Part shown: positions 1 through 8,214 of the stretch, piece after piece
How the letters are laid out: each line of letters begins with the position of its first letter
Numbering within the stretch: position 1 is the first letter of the stretch
Source: Thermaurantimonas sp046295455
GTDB taxonomy: Bacteria > Bacteroidota > Bacteroidia > Flavobacteriales > Schleiferiaceae
Reading direction: 5' to 3'
Assembly (NCBI GenBank): GCA_046295455.1
Contig: JBKBNI010000006.1
Coordinates: forward strand, 104,425-168,424
DNA: 64,000 nt
Program-made: the position numbers and the translations under genes
Notes under the pieces: generated by a model
The model's input: only the letters and a program-made list of their open reading frames with translations
Database searches by the model: none
Told to the model about the DNA's origin: nothing

Positions 1-1
1 G

Positions 2-1387
2 AAGGACTTTTGGTTATCTCTGTTTACTCTGGGAGGGTATCTTTTGTATCTGCAGTATGCTACACACCTCCAGTATGTCGGCAAGGATCACGCTTACATT
101 AAAAAACATGTAGGAGAAACTCTAAACTCTTTGATTTTCGCTGTGGTAGTGGCCAGTGTGCTGCGTGCTTTCACCTTTGAAGCCTACGTAATACCTACCC
201 CATCAATGGAAAAAACCCTTCTCGTCGGGGATTTTCTTTTCGTGAGTAAAATGCACTATGGCAACCGGCTAACAATCACCCCATTGTCTATTCCATTGAT
301 GCACAGCAAAATTCCCGGACTTGATGTCAACTGCTTTGTGGATTGGGTACAGCTTCCCTACATAAGGCTCCCGAAATTTCAGCAGATAAAGCGCTTTGAC
401 AATGTGGTCTTCAACTGGCCGATGGAAAGTGACTTGCCTATCGATAAGCGAATGAATTACATAAAACGCTGCGTAGCTATTCCTGGAGATACCCTTCAGA
501 TCATAGACCGGGAGATTTTTATAAACGGAGAAAAACCGGTGTGGCCTGATCGCAAGCGCCTTCAGTTTGAATATTACGTCCGCACTAACGGAGCTCCGTT
601 TAATCGGAGGATGCTGCAGGATAAGCTGGACATCTATTACTCTAAGGATTTAACCCCGGGCGAAAATGATTTTACACAGGTAAGGCAGGTTACCCAAAAC
701 GAGTACTTTATTTTCATTCCGGAGGATAAGGTGGATCAATTTAAGATGCTTCCCAATGTGCAGGAAGTCATCCCCGTGATTGGCCAGAGAGAGCCAGGAA
801 GCTATGCGCCGGAGACACCCATGGTGCTTAAAAATTATCTGGATCGCTATCTGATTCCCAACGGCGAAATGTTTCCAAACCGATTTCACAGCGATGTAAT
901 CAAATATGCCAATACACGCGACAATTACGGCCCGGTTTACATTCCAAAAAAGGGACAAACCGTAGAGATTTCACCTGACAACATTGAGTGGTATGAGCGC
1001 ATCATATCAGTTTACGAAAACAATACCCTCGAAATCACCGACAGCACGATCTCCATTAACGGCCGGGTGGTCGATTCATATACATTTAAGCAGGATTACT
1101 ACTGGATGATGGGAGACAACAGGCACAATTCACTGGATTCCAGGTATTGGGGCTTTGTACCCGAGGATCACATTGTCGGCAGACCAGTATTTATATGGAT
1201 GAGTTATGACAAGACCGCAGACAAACTCACCGATCGCATACGCACTGCCCGTATATTCACCACCGTGCACGGAGAGGGTAAACCGCGATCCTACTTCTGG
1301 CATTTCGTAGTGGTTCTTACACTCCTCAATTTCGGATGGAAATATTTGTTTAAAAAAGCCAGGAAAAAAACCTCGTTGCAGAAGTAG
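2..1387 (+). CDS. lepB: Signal peptidase I (5' partial)
   Basis: Membrane-bound serine protease that removes signal peptides from exported proteins. The frame is open to the left window edge and encodes a hydrophobic stretch before the first in-frame TTG at 44, so the true start lies outside. Counting from that TTG, a membrane segment (about 28-45) leads into the PTPSMEKTL box with nucleophile Ser54. The catalytic Lys141 lies in the YIKRCVAIPGD box, and the MMGDNRHNSLDSR box sits at about 355-367. Roughly 200 residues separate the Lys box and the GDN box, a large periplasmic insertion of the kind seen in Bacteroidota enzymes. A second hydrophobic segment lies near the C-terminus, followed by a basic tail. 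Identification is secure; only the N-terminus is missing. Confidence 0.95.
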   Translation, partial: KDFWLSLFTLGGYLLYLQYATHLQYVGKDHAYIKKHVGETLNSLIFAVVVASVLRAFTFEAYVIPTPSMEKTLLVGDFLFVSKMHYGNRLTITPLSIPLMHSKIPGLDVNCFVDWVQLPYIRLPKFQQIKRFDNVVFNWPMESDLPIDKRMNYIKRCVAIPGDTLQIIDREIFINGEKPVWPDRKRLQFEYYVRTNGAPFNRRMLQDKLDIYYSKDLTPGENDFTQVRQVTQNEYFIFIPEDKVDQFKMLPNVQEVIPVIGQREPGSYAPETPMVLKNYLDRYLIPNGEMFPNRFHSDVIKYANTRDNYGPVYIPKKGQTVEISPDNIEWYERIISVYENNTLEITDSTISINGRVVDSYTFKQDYYWMMGDNRHNSLDSRYWGFVPEDHIVGRPVFIWMSYDKTADKLTDRIRTARIFTTVHGEGKPRSYFWHFVVVLTLLNFGWKYLFKKARKKTSLQK

Positions 1388-1531
1388 ATGTTCAATCGTG
1401 TCAATATGAATCGACGGCCAGGTCGACCCGGACAATACAAAGCGCTTAATTGGCTATCGACATGGCTCTGTCCGGGAAACATAAAGTGCACATGCCGGCT
1501 TTTACCACAGTATTACAATCAACAAGGTACC

Positions 1532-2701
1532 ATGATTCGGATGTACTTGATTCCCGTACTACTTATTAGAACCCTCCTTTTTCAATCGGGGTGCTCTGTA
1601 TTCGCACAGCCCTATCCCGGTATCTACCAGACCAGTGAATGGATGCCCCTGATACACGGCAAAAAGATTGCACTCGCCGTGCACCATGCCTCTGTGAGAG
1701 ACTCTGTGCATCTGATCGACTTGCTCATAGGGCATGGGTTAAGACCTATAGTTATTTTCACACCTGAACATGGTCTGTCCGGAATGGCCTCAGCCGGCGA
1801 AAAGGTAGGGAACTCTCAATACAAAGGCATACCGGTAGTCTCATTGTATGGCGCCAGGAAAAAGCCGGCACCTGTAGAGCTGCAGGACATCGACCTTGTA
1901 CTTTTTGATATGCAGGACGTGGGTGTCAGGTTTTTTACCTACATCTCTACACTGACCTATCTAATGGAAGCCTGCGCTGAGAATCAAAAAAAAATAATTA
2001 TCCTCGATCGGCCTAATCCACACGCGCACTACATCGATGGGCCTGTGCTCAAAAAGGGATTTGAATCCTTTGTCGGGCTGCATCCTGTCCCTGTAGTATA
2101 TGGAATGACCATTGGAGAATATGCTCGCATGGTCAACGGGGAAGGCTGGTTAAAAAATGGAGTCAAAGCAGATCTGACCGTCATAAAAATCAAGGACTAC
2201 AATCGTAAGAAAAGGTATTTTCCCCCGTTGCCTCCCTCCCCCAATCTTAAATCACCGGCTGCATTGCTGCTGTATCCGTCCCTCTGCTTCTTTGAAGGTA
2301 CCGAAATGAGTGTAGGTAGGGGTACAGACCGTCCTTTTGAGGTTTTTGGGTCACCCACCTTTAGTCAAGGGGATTTTTATTTTACCCCTGAGCCGAGACC
2401 GGGTGCTACCAATCCTCTGCATGCCGGACAGAAGTGCCGGGGATTTGATCTGCGCATCTTTGCCGAAAACTTTATGGCTGATGCTACGTATCTGTACTTA
2501 GAGTGGCTGATCGGAGCGGTAGAGGTGCATCCTGATCCACAGCGTTTTTTCAACCCGTTTTTTGATAAGTTGGCAGGTACTGATCAGTTCAGAAAACAAC
2601 TGCTATCCGGATGGCAATCTGTAGACATTCGAAATAGCTGGACGGATGATCTGATCGCCTTTCAACGCGTCAGAAAAAAATATCTATTGTATCCGGATTA
2701 A
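1532..2701 (+). CDS. DUF1343 / NamZ-type exo-beta-N-acetylmuramidase
   Basis: Predicted exported protein of the DUF1343 family. NamZ, the studied member, releases MurNAc from the non-reducing end of peptidoglycan fragments. Family blocks visible are FTPEHGLSG, the AGEKVG region, PVVSLYG, LVLFDMQDVGVRFFTYISTL, LDRPNP, GMTIGEYA and the FEGTEMSVGRGTDRPFE segment. The frame is open from 1388, but the ATG at 1532 is preferred because it gives a signal peptide ending around VFA|QPYPG and a 389-residue protein, normal for the family. The 144 bases after lepB then form a spacer. It lies 9 bases before the aminotransferase gene, so those two are probably co-transcribed. Substrate is inferred from the family. 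Confidence 0.88.
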   Translation: MIRMYLIPVLLIRTLLFQSGCSVFAQPYPGIYQTSEWMPLIHGKKIALAVHHASVRDSVHLIDLLIGHGLRPIVIFTPEHGLSGMASAGEKVGNSQYKGIPVVSLYGARKKPAPVELQDIDLVLFDMQDVGVRFFTYISTLTYLMEACAENQKKIIILDRPNPHAHYIDGPVLKKGFESFVGLHPVPVVYGMTIGEYARMVNGEGWLKNGVKADLTVIKIKDYNRKKRYFPPLPPSPNLKSPAALLLYPSLCFFEGTEMSVGRGTDRPFEVFGSPTFSQGDFYFTPEPRPGATNPLHAGQKCRGFDLRIFAENFMADATYLYLEWLIGAVEVHPDPQRFFNPFFDKLAGTDQFRKQLLSGWQSVDIRNSWTDDLIAFQRVRKKYLLYPD

Positions 2702-2710
2702 TCTATTCAG

Positions 2711-3574
2711 ATGATTTACAACCTAAATGGATCACTGTCGGAGACCGACAACCTAACGGTAGAACTACACAACCGCGCCCTGCTCTATGGAGACGGTGTA
2801 TTTGAAACCCTAAAATTTGCTTTTGGCAAAATTCTGTTTTGGGAAGATCACTATTTCAGGTTGATGGCTTCATTGAGAATTCTTCGCATCCGGATTCCAG
2901 ACCACTGGACCCCTGAATATTTGCAGAATCAGATTCTAGAAACCATATCGGCTTGCCATTGGGATAAGCAAAGTGTGCGCATACGGCTGACGGTCTGGAG
3001 AAGTGGGGGAGGTCGATACAAACCCGAAATCCACCTTCCGGAATTTCTGATTACTTGTACCCTTCTTGATTCATCCGAATACCAGCTCACCGGACAAGAG
3101 GTCCGCGTGGACATTTACAGGGACATATCCAAATCGGCTAATCTCCTTTCCGGCCTCAAATTGATCGGAAGTCAGCTCTATGTGCTGGCCGCCATATTTG
3201 CAGAGGAGAATGGGCTTACAGACGTACTGTTGATCAATGATTCAAAAAATGTTGTAGAATCTTCCAGGTCAAATCTGTTTGCAGTGGCAGGGGATCGGCT
3301 GGTGACTCCTCCCCTCTCATCCGGAGCACTGAGAGGAATTATGCGCCAGCGAATATTAAAATCTGCAAATCAGGCAGGTCTCATCGTAGAGGAGAAGGAT
3401 ATTACCCCTTTTGACCTGCTTAGGTGTGATGAAGTGTGGCTTACAAACGTCATACAAGGGATTACTCCAGTAAGCAGATATCGCACACGGAGCTACAATC
3501 ACACTAAAGCCAAGGCCATGATTGATGTGCTGAATGACATGGCAAGAAAAGATACCTTTGATCTGGCATTTTAA
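2711..3574 (+). CDS. Class IV PLP-dependent aminotransferase (BCAT / ADC lyase-like)
   Basis: Fold-type IV pyridoxal-phosphate enzyme of 287 residues. The LLYGDGVFETLKF block (25-37), the candidate PLP lysine Lys150 in SGLKLIGSQ, Glu183 in VVESSRSNLF and the SGALRGIMRQ phosphate-binding block are all present. These families include branched-chain aminotransferase, D-amino-acid aminotransferase and aminodeoxychorismate lyase. The length and ESSRSN block suit either a BCAT-like enzyme or a lyase, and the sequence alone does not settle the substrate. The usual Thr-Asn after the lysine is replaced by Leu-Ile, hinting at a divergent member. It is tightly spaced between the NamZ-like gene and the M14 peptidase gene. 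Confidence 0.85.
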   Translation: MIYNLNGSLSETDNLTVELHNRALLYGDGVFETLKFAFGKILFWEDHYFRLMASLRILRIRIPDHWTPEYLQNQILETISACHWDKQSVRIRLTVWRSGGGRYKPEIHLPEFLITCTLLDSSEYQLTGQEVRVDIYRDISKSANLLSGLKLIGSQLYVLAAIFAEENGLTDVLLINDSKNVVESSRSNLFAVAGDRLVTPPLSSGALRGIMRQRILKSANQAGLIVEEKDITPFDLLRCDEVWLTNVIQGITPVSRYRTRSYNHTKAKAMIDVLNDMARKDTFDLAF

Positions 3575-3581
3575 TTTCACC

Positions 3582-4682
3582 ATGAACCGGCTCCAATCCC
3601 ACATCCACCTTCGACCAGATCGATTACAAGCCTGGATCGAAAAATTTTTGAGCGAATATGCGACCTGGACTTCGGCAAAAGTGTATTCTCTGGAAAACAG
3701 ACCCATTTACATCCTGAAAGCCGGAAAAAATCTTCCGAAAATCGTCCTCTGGTCACAGATGCATGGCAATGAATCTACAGGCACATATGCTTTAACCGAC
3801 CTGTTGGTGCACCTGCAGGAAGACCATAAACTGCTTGGAAGTCTTCTGGATCAGTATTCAATCGTGGTCATACCCATGCTCAATCCTGACGGAGCAGAGC
3901 GGTTTACAAGGCACAATGCCCTTGGATCTGACCTTAACCGAGAGGGGCTGCGCACCCTGAGTCCTGAGACAAAAATTTTGAAAGACATTCTCAGCGATGA
4001 GACCTTCCTCGCTTTCAACCTTCATGACCAGCGAACACTGTTTAGTGTAAGCGGCACGTCTACTCCGGCGACTTTGTCTCTGCTGGCTCCGTCCTCCAAA
4101 ACACAACAAGGTGAATCAGCCCGGTCAACTGCCATTGCGATCATCTCAAAGGCATTGGAAAGTCTTGAAACTGGCAGCCGAAAATATATCTCAAGGTTCA
4201 GCGACGAATATTATCCTCAGGCAATGGGTGAATGGTGTACAGACCGCGGCATAGCTACAATATTGGTGGAGTGTGGGGGGTATTACAATGATTTTCATCG
4301 TTTAAAGAGCAGAGAAATGTGTTTTCTGTTTTTAAAAAATGCGCTCTCAGCTCTTTTTGATTCTGGTGTGAGCTCACAGGCATATCTCACCTTGCCCGAA
4401 AACAGCCAGAATCTTCGTGACGTACTGCTGCGCAATGTACCGGTGCAAACACCATCCGGCGTGACTTCGATCGACCTTGGATTTACCGCTCAATATGAAT
4501 CTGCATCAGAAGTCTGGGCATGGCAGCTGGATGATACCGGAGATTTGCAGCTGAAGTACGGCTACACCGATGTAGACCTCTCGGATGAAGATCCTATTGA
4601 TTATCAGCTGATAAAACCAAATTTTTTGTACCATCTTCAAGATCTACCCAAAAACTGGCATAAATGGTTTATCACGACCTGA
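3582..4682 (+). CDS. M14-family zinc carboxypeptidase
   Basis: Zinc-dependent carboxypeptidase-like protein of 366 residues. The zinc ligands HGNE (His61, Glu64) and a later His148 in NLHDQ are visible, as are the substrate-binding Asn-Arg of DLNRE (119-120) and a likely catalytic Glu in ILVECGGYYND. The frame is open from 3534, but that would run into the previous gene; the ATG at 3582, 7 bases after the aminotransferase stop, is the natural start. No signal peptide is evident, so it may be cytoplasmic, acting on peptides or amidated metabolites. The last 19 bases overlap the aldehyde dehydrogenase start, which suggests translational coupling. Confidence 0.85.
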   Translation: MNRLQSHIHLRPDRLQAWIEKFLSEYATWTSAKVYSLENRPIYILKAGKNLPKIVLWSQMHGNESTGTYALTDLLVHLQEDHKLLGSLLDQYSIVVIPMLNPDGAERFTRHNALGSDLNREGLRTLSPETKILKDILSDETFLAFNLHDQRTLFSVSGTSTPATLSLLAPSSKTQQGESARSTAIAIISKALESLETGSRKYISRFSDEYYPQAMGEWCTDRGIATILVECGGYYNDFHRLKSREMCFLFLKNALSALFDSGVSSQAYLTLPENSQNLRDVLLRNVPVQTPSGVTSIDLGFTAQYESASEVWAWQLDDTGDLQLKYGYTDVDLSDEDPIDYQLIKPNFLYHLQDLPKNWHKWFITT

Positions 4683-6049
4683 ACAGCTTTGAAAGTATCA
4701 ACCCCTACACGGGCGAGAAATATGCACGATTTGAAATGCTCACAGATTCAGAGCTCGACACAGCTCTGAGCAAAGCACATGAGGCGTTTCTCAAATGGCG
4801 GAAGACAAATCTTAAAGAGCGACTGCTCCTGATCGAGCGGCTGGGAGACCTACTCCAATCGGTAGCTCCGACGTATGCCCAGACCATCACGCTCGAAATG
4901 GGCAAACCGCTGAGAGAGGCCGTCGCAGAAGTCAAAAAATGTGCAGCGGCATGCAAGTATTACACAGAGCATTCGGCACATCACCTCAAGCCGAGAAAAA
5001 TACCACTTGATAACCAGCGCACGGGAGAAGTGCGCTATGAGCCTACCGGCGTAATACTTGGCATAATGCCTTGGAATTTTCCGTTCTGGCAGGTCATTCG
5101 CTTTGCCGTGCCGACGCTGGCTGCTGGAAATGTCGTGCTCATTAAACATGCCCCCAACACTCCGCGATCGGCATTGATGCTGCAGCAGCTGTTTGCACGG
5201 GCGGGATTTCCCGTGGGGGTATATACCAACCTGTTTATTTCCATCAGTCAGGTAGCCACATTGATATCAAAACGCGAAATCACTGGTGTATCTATTACAG
5301 GCAGCACCCGGGCCGGTAAGGCTGTGGCATCACTGGCCGGTCAACATCTAAAGCCCTCCGTACTGGAGCTGGGCGGAAGCAATTCTCTAATAGCACTGCC
5401 CGACGCACAAGTGTCGAAAGTAGCCGACCAGGCATTGAATGCCAGGTTTATGAATGCAGGTCAGAGCTGTATATCCGCTAAAAGAATATTCGTCCCGAAA
5501 GACAAGTACGATTTGTACGTAAAAGAGCTAACCATCCGCATCAAACGACTTAAATCTGGAAATCCGCTCATGGATGACACCCACGTAGGCCCTTTAGCTC
5601 GAATGGACCTTGCAGATCAGTTTGAGAAGCAAATTCATTGGAGTGTGCAGCGAGGTGCCGTACTACATCTGGGAGGTCAGCGCACGGGCACACTGTTTAC
5701 TCCGGCTTTACTCATACATGTGAAGCCCGGTATGCCCGCTTTTGACGAGGAGCTCTTTGGCCCGGCAGCGGTTTTGATTTCATATTCTTCAGAAAAAGAC
5801 GCTATCCATATGGCCAACAGCACCCCCTATGGTCTGGGTACGGCCATTTTTTCTTCAGATATTGAGAAGGCAAAAAAAATGATACCCAAACTTCAGGATG
5901 GAGCCGTTTACATTAACGAATGGATCCACAGCGATCCGCGGTTGCCCTTTGGGGGGGTCAAAGAGAGTGGATATGGACGTGAGCTCTCGGAAGAGGGTAT
6001 AAAAGCATTTGTGAATGTAAAAACGGTGGTGATCAATCCGGTAGTTTAA
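4664..6049 (+). CDS. NAD(P)-dependent aldehyde dehydrogenase, succinate-semialdehyde type
   Basis: Aldehyde dehydrogenase of 461 residues, oxidising an aldehyde to its acid. The PWNFPFWQVIRFAVPTLAAG block and the LIKHAPN segment match the GabD/YneI branch that acts on succinate semialdehyde. The general-base Glu lies in VLELGGSN and the nucleophilic Cys in NAGQSCISAKR; the LPFGGVKESGYGRE C-terminal block is intact. The ATG at 4664 overlaps the upstream peptidase by 19 bases. It is the last gene of the rightward run and converges on hemB after 57 bases. Substrate specificity is inferred from subfamily motifs only. Confidence 0.9.
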   Translation: MVYHDLNSFESINPYTGEKYARFEMLTDSELDTALSKAHEAFLKWRKTNLKERLLLIERLGDLLQSVAPTYAQTITLEMGKPLREAVAEVKKCAAACKYYTEHSAHHLKPRKIPLDNQRTGEVRYEPTGVILGIMPWNFPFWQVIRFAVPTLAAGNVVLIKHAPNTPRSALMLQQLFARAGFPVGVYTNLFISISQVATLISKREITGVSITGSTRAGKAVASLAGQHLKPSVLELGGSNSLIALPDAQVSKVADQALNARFMNAGQSCISAKRIFVPKDKYDLYVKELTIRIKRLKSGNPLMDDTHVGPLARMDLADQFEKQIHWSVQRGAVLHLGGQRTGTLFTPALLIHVKPGMPAFDEELFGPAAVLISYSSEKDAIHMANSTPYGLGTAIFSSDIEKAKKMIPKLQDGAVYINEWIHSDPRLPFGGVKESGYGRELSEEGIKAFVNVKTVVINPVV

Positions 6050-6106
6050 TCCAAACCGCAACAAAACCGCGCCTGCAGATACCCAAAATTCTCTTAAGCG
6101 CCTGCA

Positions 6107-7087
6107 TCAATGCTTCAGTATCCAGGCAGCAATCTCCGGTGCGAAGTAGCTCGCTATTATATCAGCCCCTGCTCGCTTAATCGAAAGGGTCGCTTCTACG
6201 ACAGCTGACTGATAGTCCAGCCAGCCCATTGAGGAGGCTGCCTTGATCATGCTGTATTCACCGCTTACGTGGTAAGCTGCTACCGGTACAGTCACACTGT
6301 CCTTGACCTCCCGAATGATATCTAAGTAATGAACAGCTGGTTTTACCATCACAATATCAGCACCCTCCTCCACGTCCTGCAATACTTCGCGTATAGCCTC
6401 TCTGCGATTGGCTGGATTCATCTGGTATGATTTCTTATCACCAAATCCGGGAGCACTATCCAGTGCATCGCGAAAGGGCCCGTAAAAGCATGAGGCATAT
6501 TTTGCAGAATAAGCAAGTATGCCCGTTTCGGTATAGCCAGCCTGTTCGAGTGCCTGGCGAATAGCGCCGACTCTGCCGTCCATCATATCACTTGGTGCTA
6601 CAAGGTCAGCCCCTGCTTCTGCATGTGATACGGCCATCTTAGCCAGGATTTCTACGGTTTCATCGTTGATGATTTTACCTTCTTTTACAATGCCATCATG
6701 GCCATAGATGCTGTAGGGGTCAAGTGCTACATCGGTCATCACGACCATATCCGAAGCTGCCTTTTTAATGGCTCGAATGCTGCGTTGCATGAGGCCTTCA
6801 GGGTTCAATGCCTCTTGACCGGTATTGTCTTTGGCCGCATCAGGACACTTTATAAAGAGTAAAACCGCTTTGAGTCCCAGATTCTGGTATTCTTTGACTT
6901 TTTCTACGGCAAGGTCTAAGGTGTAGCGATAGTATCCTGGCATGGATGGGATCTCTTCAGCCCGGTCATGCCCTTCAATGATAAACACGGGCACTATGAA
7001 GTCGGCCGGTCTCAATGTCGTCTCTTCCACCATGCTCCGGATGCTGGCGCTGAGTCGAAGGGTTCTGTTTCGTCGTATCGGATACAT
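6107..7087 (-). CDS. hemB: Porphobilinogen synthase (delta-aminolevulinate dehydratase)
   Basis: Condenses two 5-aminolevulinate molecules to porphobilinogen, the first common step of tetrapyrrole synthesis. The 326-residue protein has both active-site lysines, Lys196 in YSAKYASCFYGPFR and Lys249 in MVKPA. The metal region reads TDVALDPYSIYGHDG (118-132), with aspartates where zinc enzymes carry a cysteine triad, indicating the magnesium/potassium-dependent class. It is the last gene of a leftward run behind the peptidase and glycosyltransferase genes, 42 bases after the latter. HemW is encoded 14 kb away. Confidence 0.97.
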   Translation of the reverse strand: MYPIRRNRTLRLSASIRSMVEETTLRPADFIVPVFIIEGHDRAEEIPSMPGYYRYTLDLAVEKVKEYQNLGLKAVLLFIKCPDAAKDNTGQEALNPEGLMQRSIRAIKKAASDMVVMTDVALDPYSIYGHDGIVKEGKIINDETVEILAKMAVSHAEAGADLVAPSDMMDGRVGAIRQALEQAGYTETGILAYSAKYASCFYGPFRDALDSAPGFGDKKSYQMNPANRREAIREVLQDVEEGADIVMVKPAVHYLDIIREVKDSVTVPVAAYHVSGEYSMIKAASSMGWLDYQSAVVEATLSIKRAGADIIASYFAPEIAAWILKH

Positions 7088-7129
7088 ACCAAAGGGGTCT
7101 TATCGACGGCAAAAATGAAGGATTTTTGG

Positions 7130-8212
7130 CTATTGTAGTGAAATATGTTTGTTTTTAAGCCTGATCGCTGAGGCAATTTCATTGTCAAACCGTTTTAAAA
7201 CCTCATGCCACCGGTGCTCCGTGAGCAGACTAACCTCATTGGTTGGGGGTTCTTCTTTTAATGCATTAGCCAGTCCCGGAGCACTTGCAAACATCTTTAG
7301 GCCATAGGTCTCGGCGAGGTATGCATTGAATGGATTGGCATGTACCAATATTCGTCGGTGATGTGTAAGTACTTGAATCAGCGAAGGATTGGTGCCCCCG
7401 GCTGAATGTCCGTGGAGGTAATACCGGCAGTGCCGGCGCAGCCAGATCGCTTTTCCCTTGTCAAACACTCCGTTGAGAAACACTACATTGGCTGCAAAAT
7501 GATATTTATTGACCAACTTTCGGCTGTATGCCGTGGACAGACTTCCTGCAATAGCGAGTCTATGAGGAAGACCGGCTCCTATCCAGCCCTCGATCATTAA
7601 ATCGATTTGATTTTCAGGCTCTAAACGCGCCATTATGAGATCAAAAGTCTTTGTTTCGAGGGCCTTCAGGGGTGTTTCCGGGACAGTGTCGTCTTCCCCG
7701 TATGCAATGTAGGCTGTTGCTTTTTCAGGGTATTGATTTTGGAGATAATTCATAATGACGGGATGATCGGCAATCAGAATATCAGCCGATCGGGCGGCTA
7801 CTTTTTCACTTTGGCGCAGAAACGCCTTCGCGAACCGGCTGTACTTTGCTCTCTTCCATTCCATTCCGTCCATGTGCTGTAGGATGGAAGATCTCTTTGG
7901 GAGTAAAAATGACCATATCGCCGAACTGGTATACCCCAGTATTATGATCACGTCCGGATCGAGCCCTCGTACCTTTAGGATGCTCAGCAAGTCATATATG
8001 AGCTGCCCTGCCGGGCCGATGGGAGGATCCCACGCTCGTACCAGTTGGATCATTCCGAGGTAGGGTGCTTTGTACGGATGCTGTGTGGATTGGCATACAT
8101 ATACCTGGTGGCCTGCAGCAGAGAGATGAAGTGAAAGTCGCTCTGCAAGCCATTCAAATCCTCCGTAGGCATTGGGTATTCCGCGGCTACCTACAATGGT
8201 GATACGTGCCAT
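7130..8212 (-). CDS. DUF1972-domain glycosyltransferase
   Basis: Cytoplasmic GT-B-type glycosyltransferase of 360 residues. It opens with the DUF1972 signature ITIVGSRGIPNAYGGFEWLAE followed by the HQVYVCQS strand, as in rhamnosyltransferase-like enzymes of surface polysaccharide synthesis. The C-terminal half has the HGHSAGGTNPSLIQVL block, the donor-binding region of group 1 glycosyltransferases. The start is 2 bases after the stop of the DPP III-like gene, so the two are co-transcribed. Donor and acceptor sugars cannot be read. No other polysaccharide gene sits beside it; an O-antigen ligase-like gene lies near 22 kb. Confidence 0.85.
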   Translation of the reverse strand: MARITIVGSRGIPNAYGGFEWLAERLSLHLSAAGHQVYVCQSTQHPYKAPYLGMIQLVRAWDPPIGPAGQLIYDLLSILKVRGLDPDVIIILGYTSSAIWSFLLPKRSSILQHMDGMEWKRAKYSRFAKAFLRQSEKVAARSADILIADHPVIMNYLQNQYPEKATAYIAYGEDDTVPETPLKALETKTFDLIMARLEPENQIDLMIEGWIGAGLPHRLAIAGSLSTAYSRKLVNKYHFAANVVFLNGVFDKGKAIWLRRHCRYYLHGHSAGGTNPSLIQVLTHHRRILVHANPFNAYLAETYGLKMFASAPGLANALKEEPPTNEVSLLTEHRWHEVLKRFDNEIASAIRLKNKHISLQ

Positions 8213-8214
8213 AC

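Noticed and set aside
1388..1531. N-terminal extension of the NamZ-like gene
   Set aside because: The first in-frame start would give a polar, basic N-terminus without a signal peptide; the ATG at 1532 gives a clear signal.
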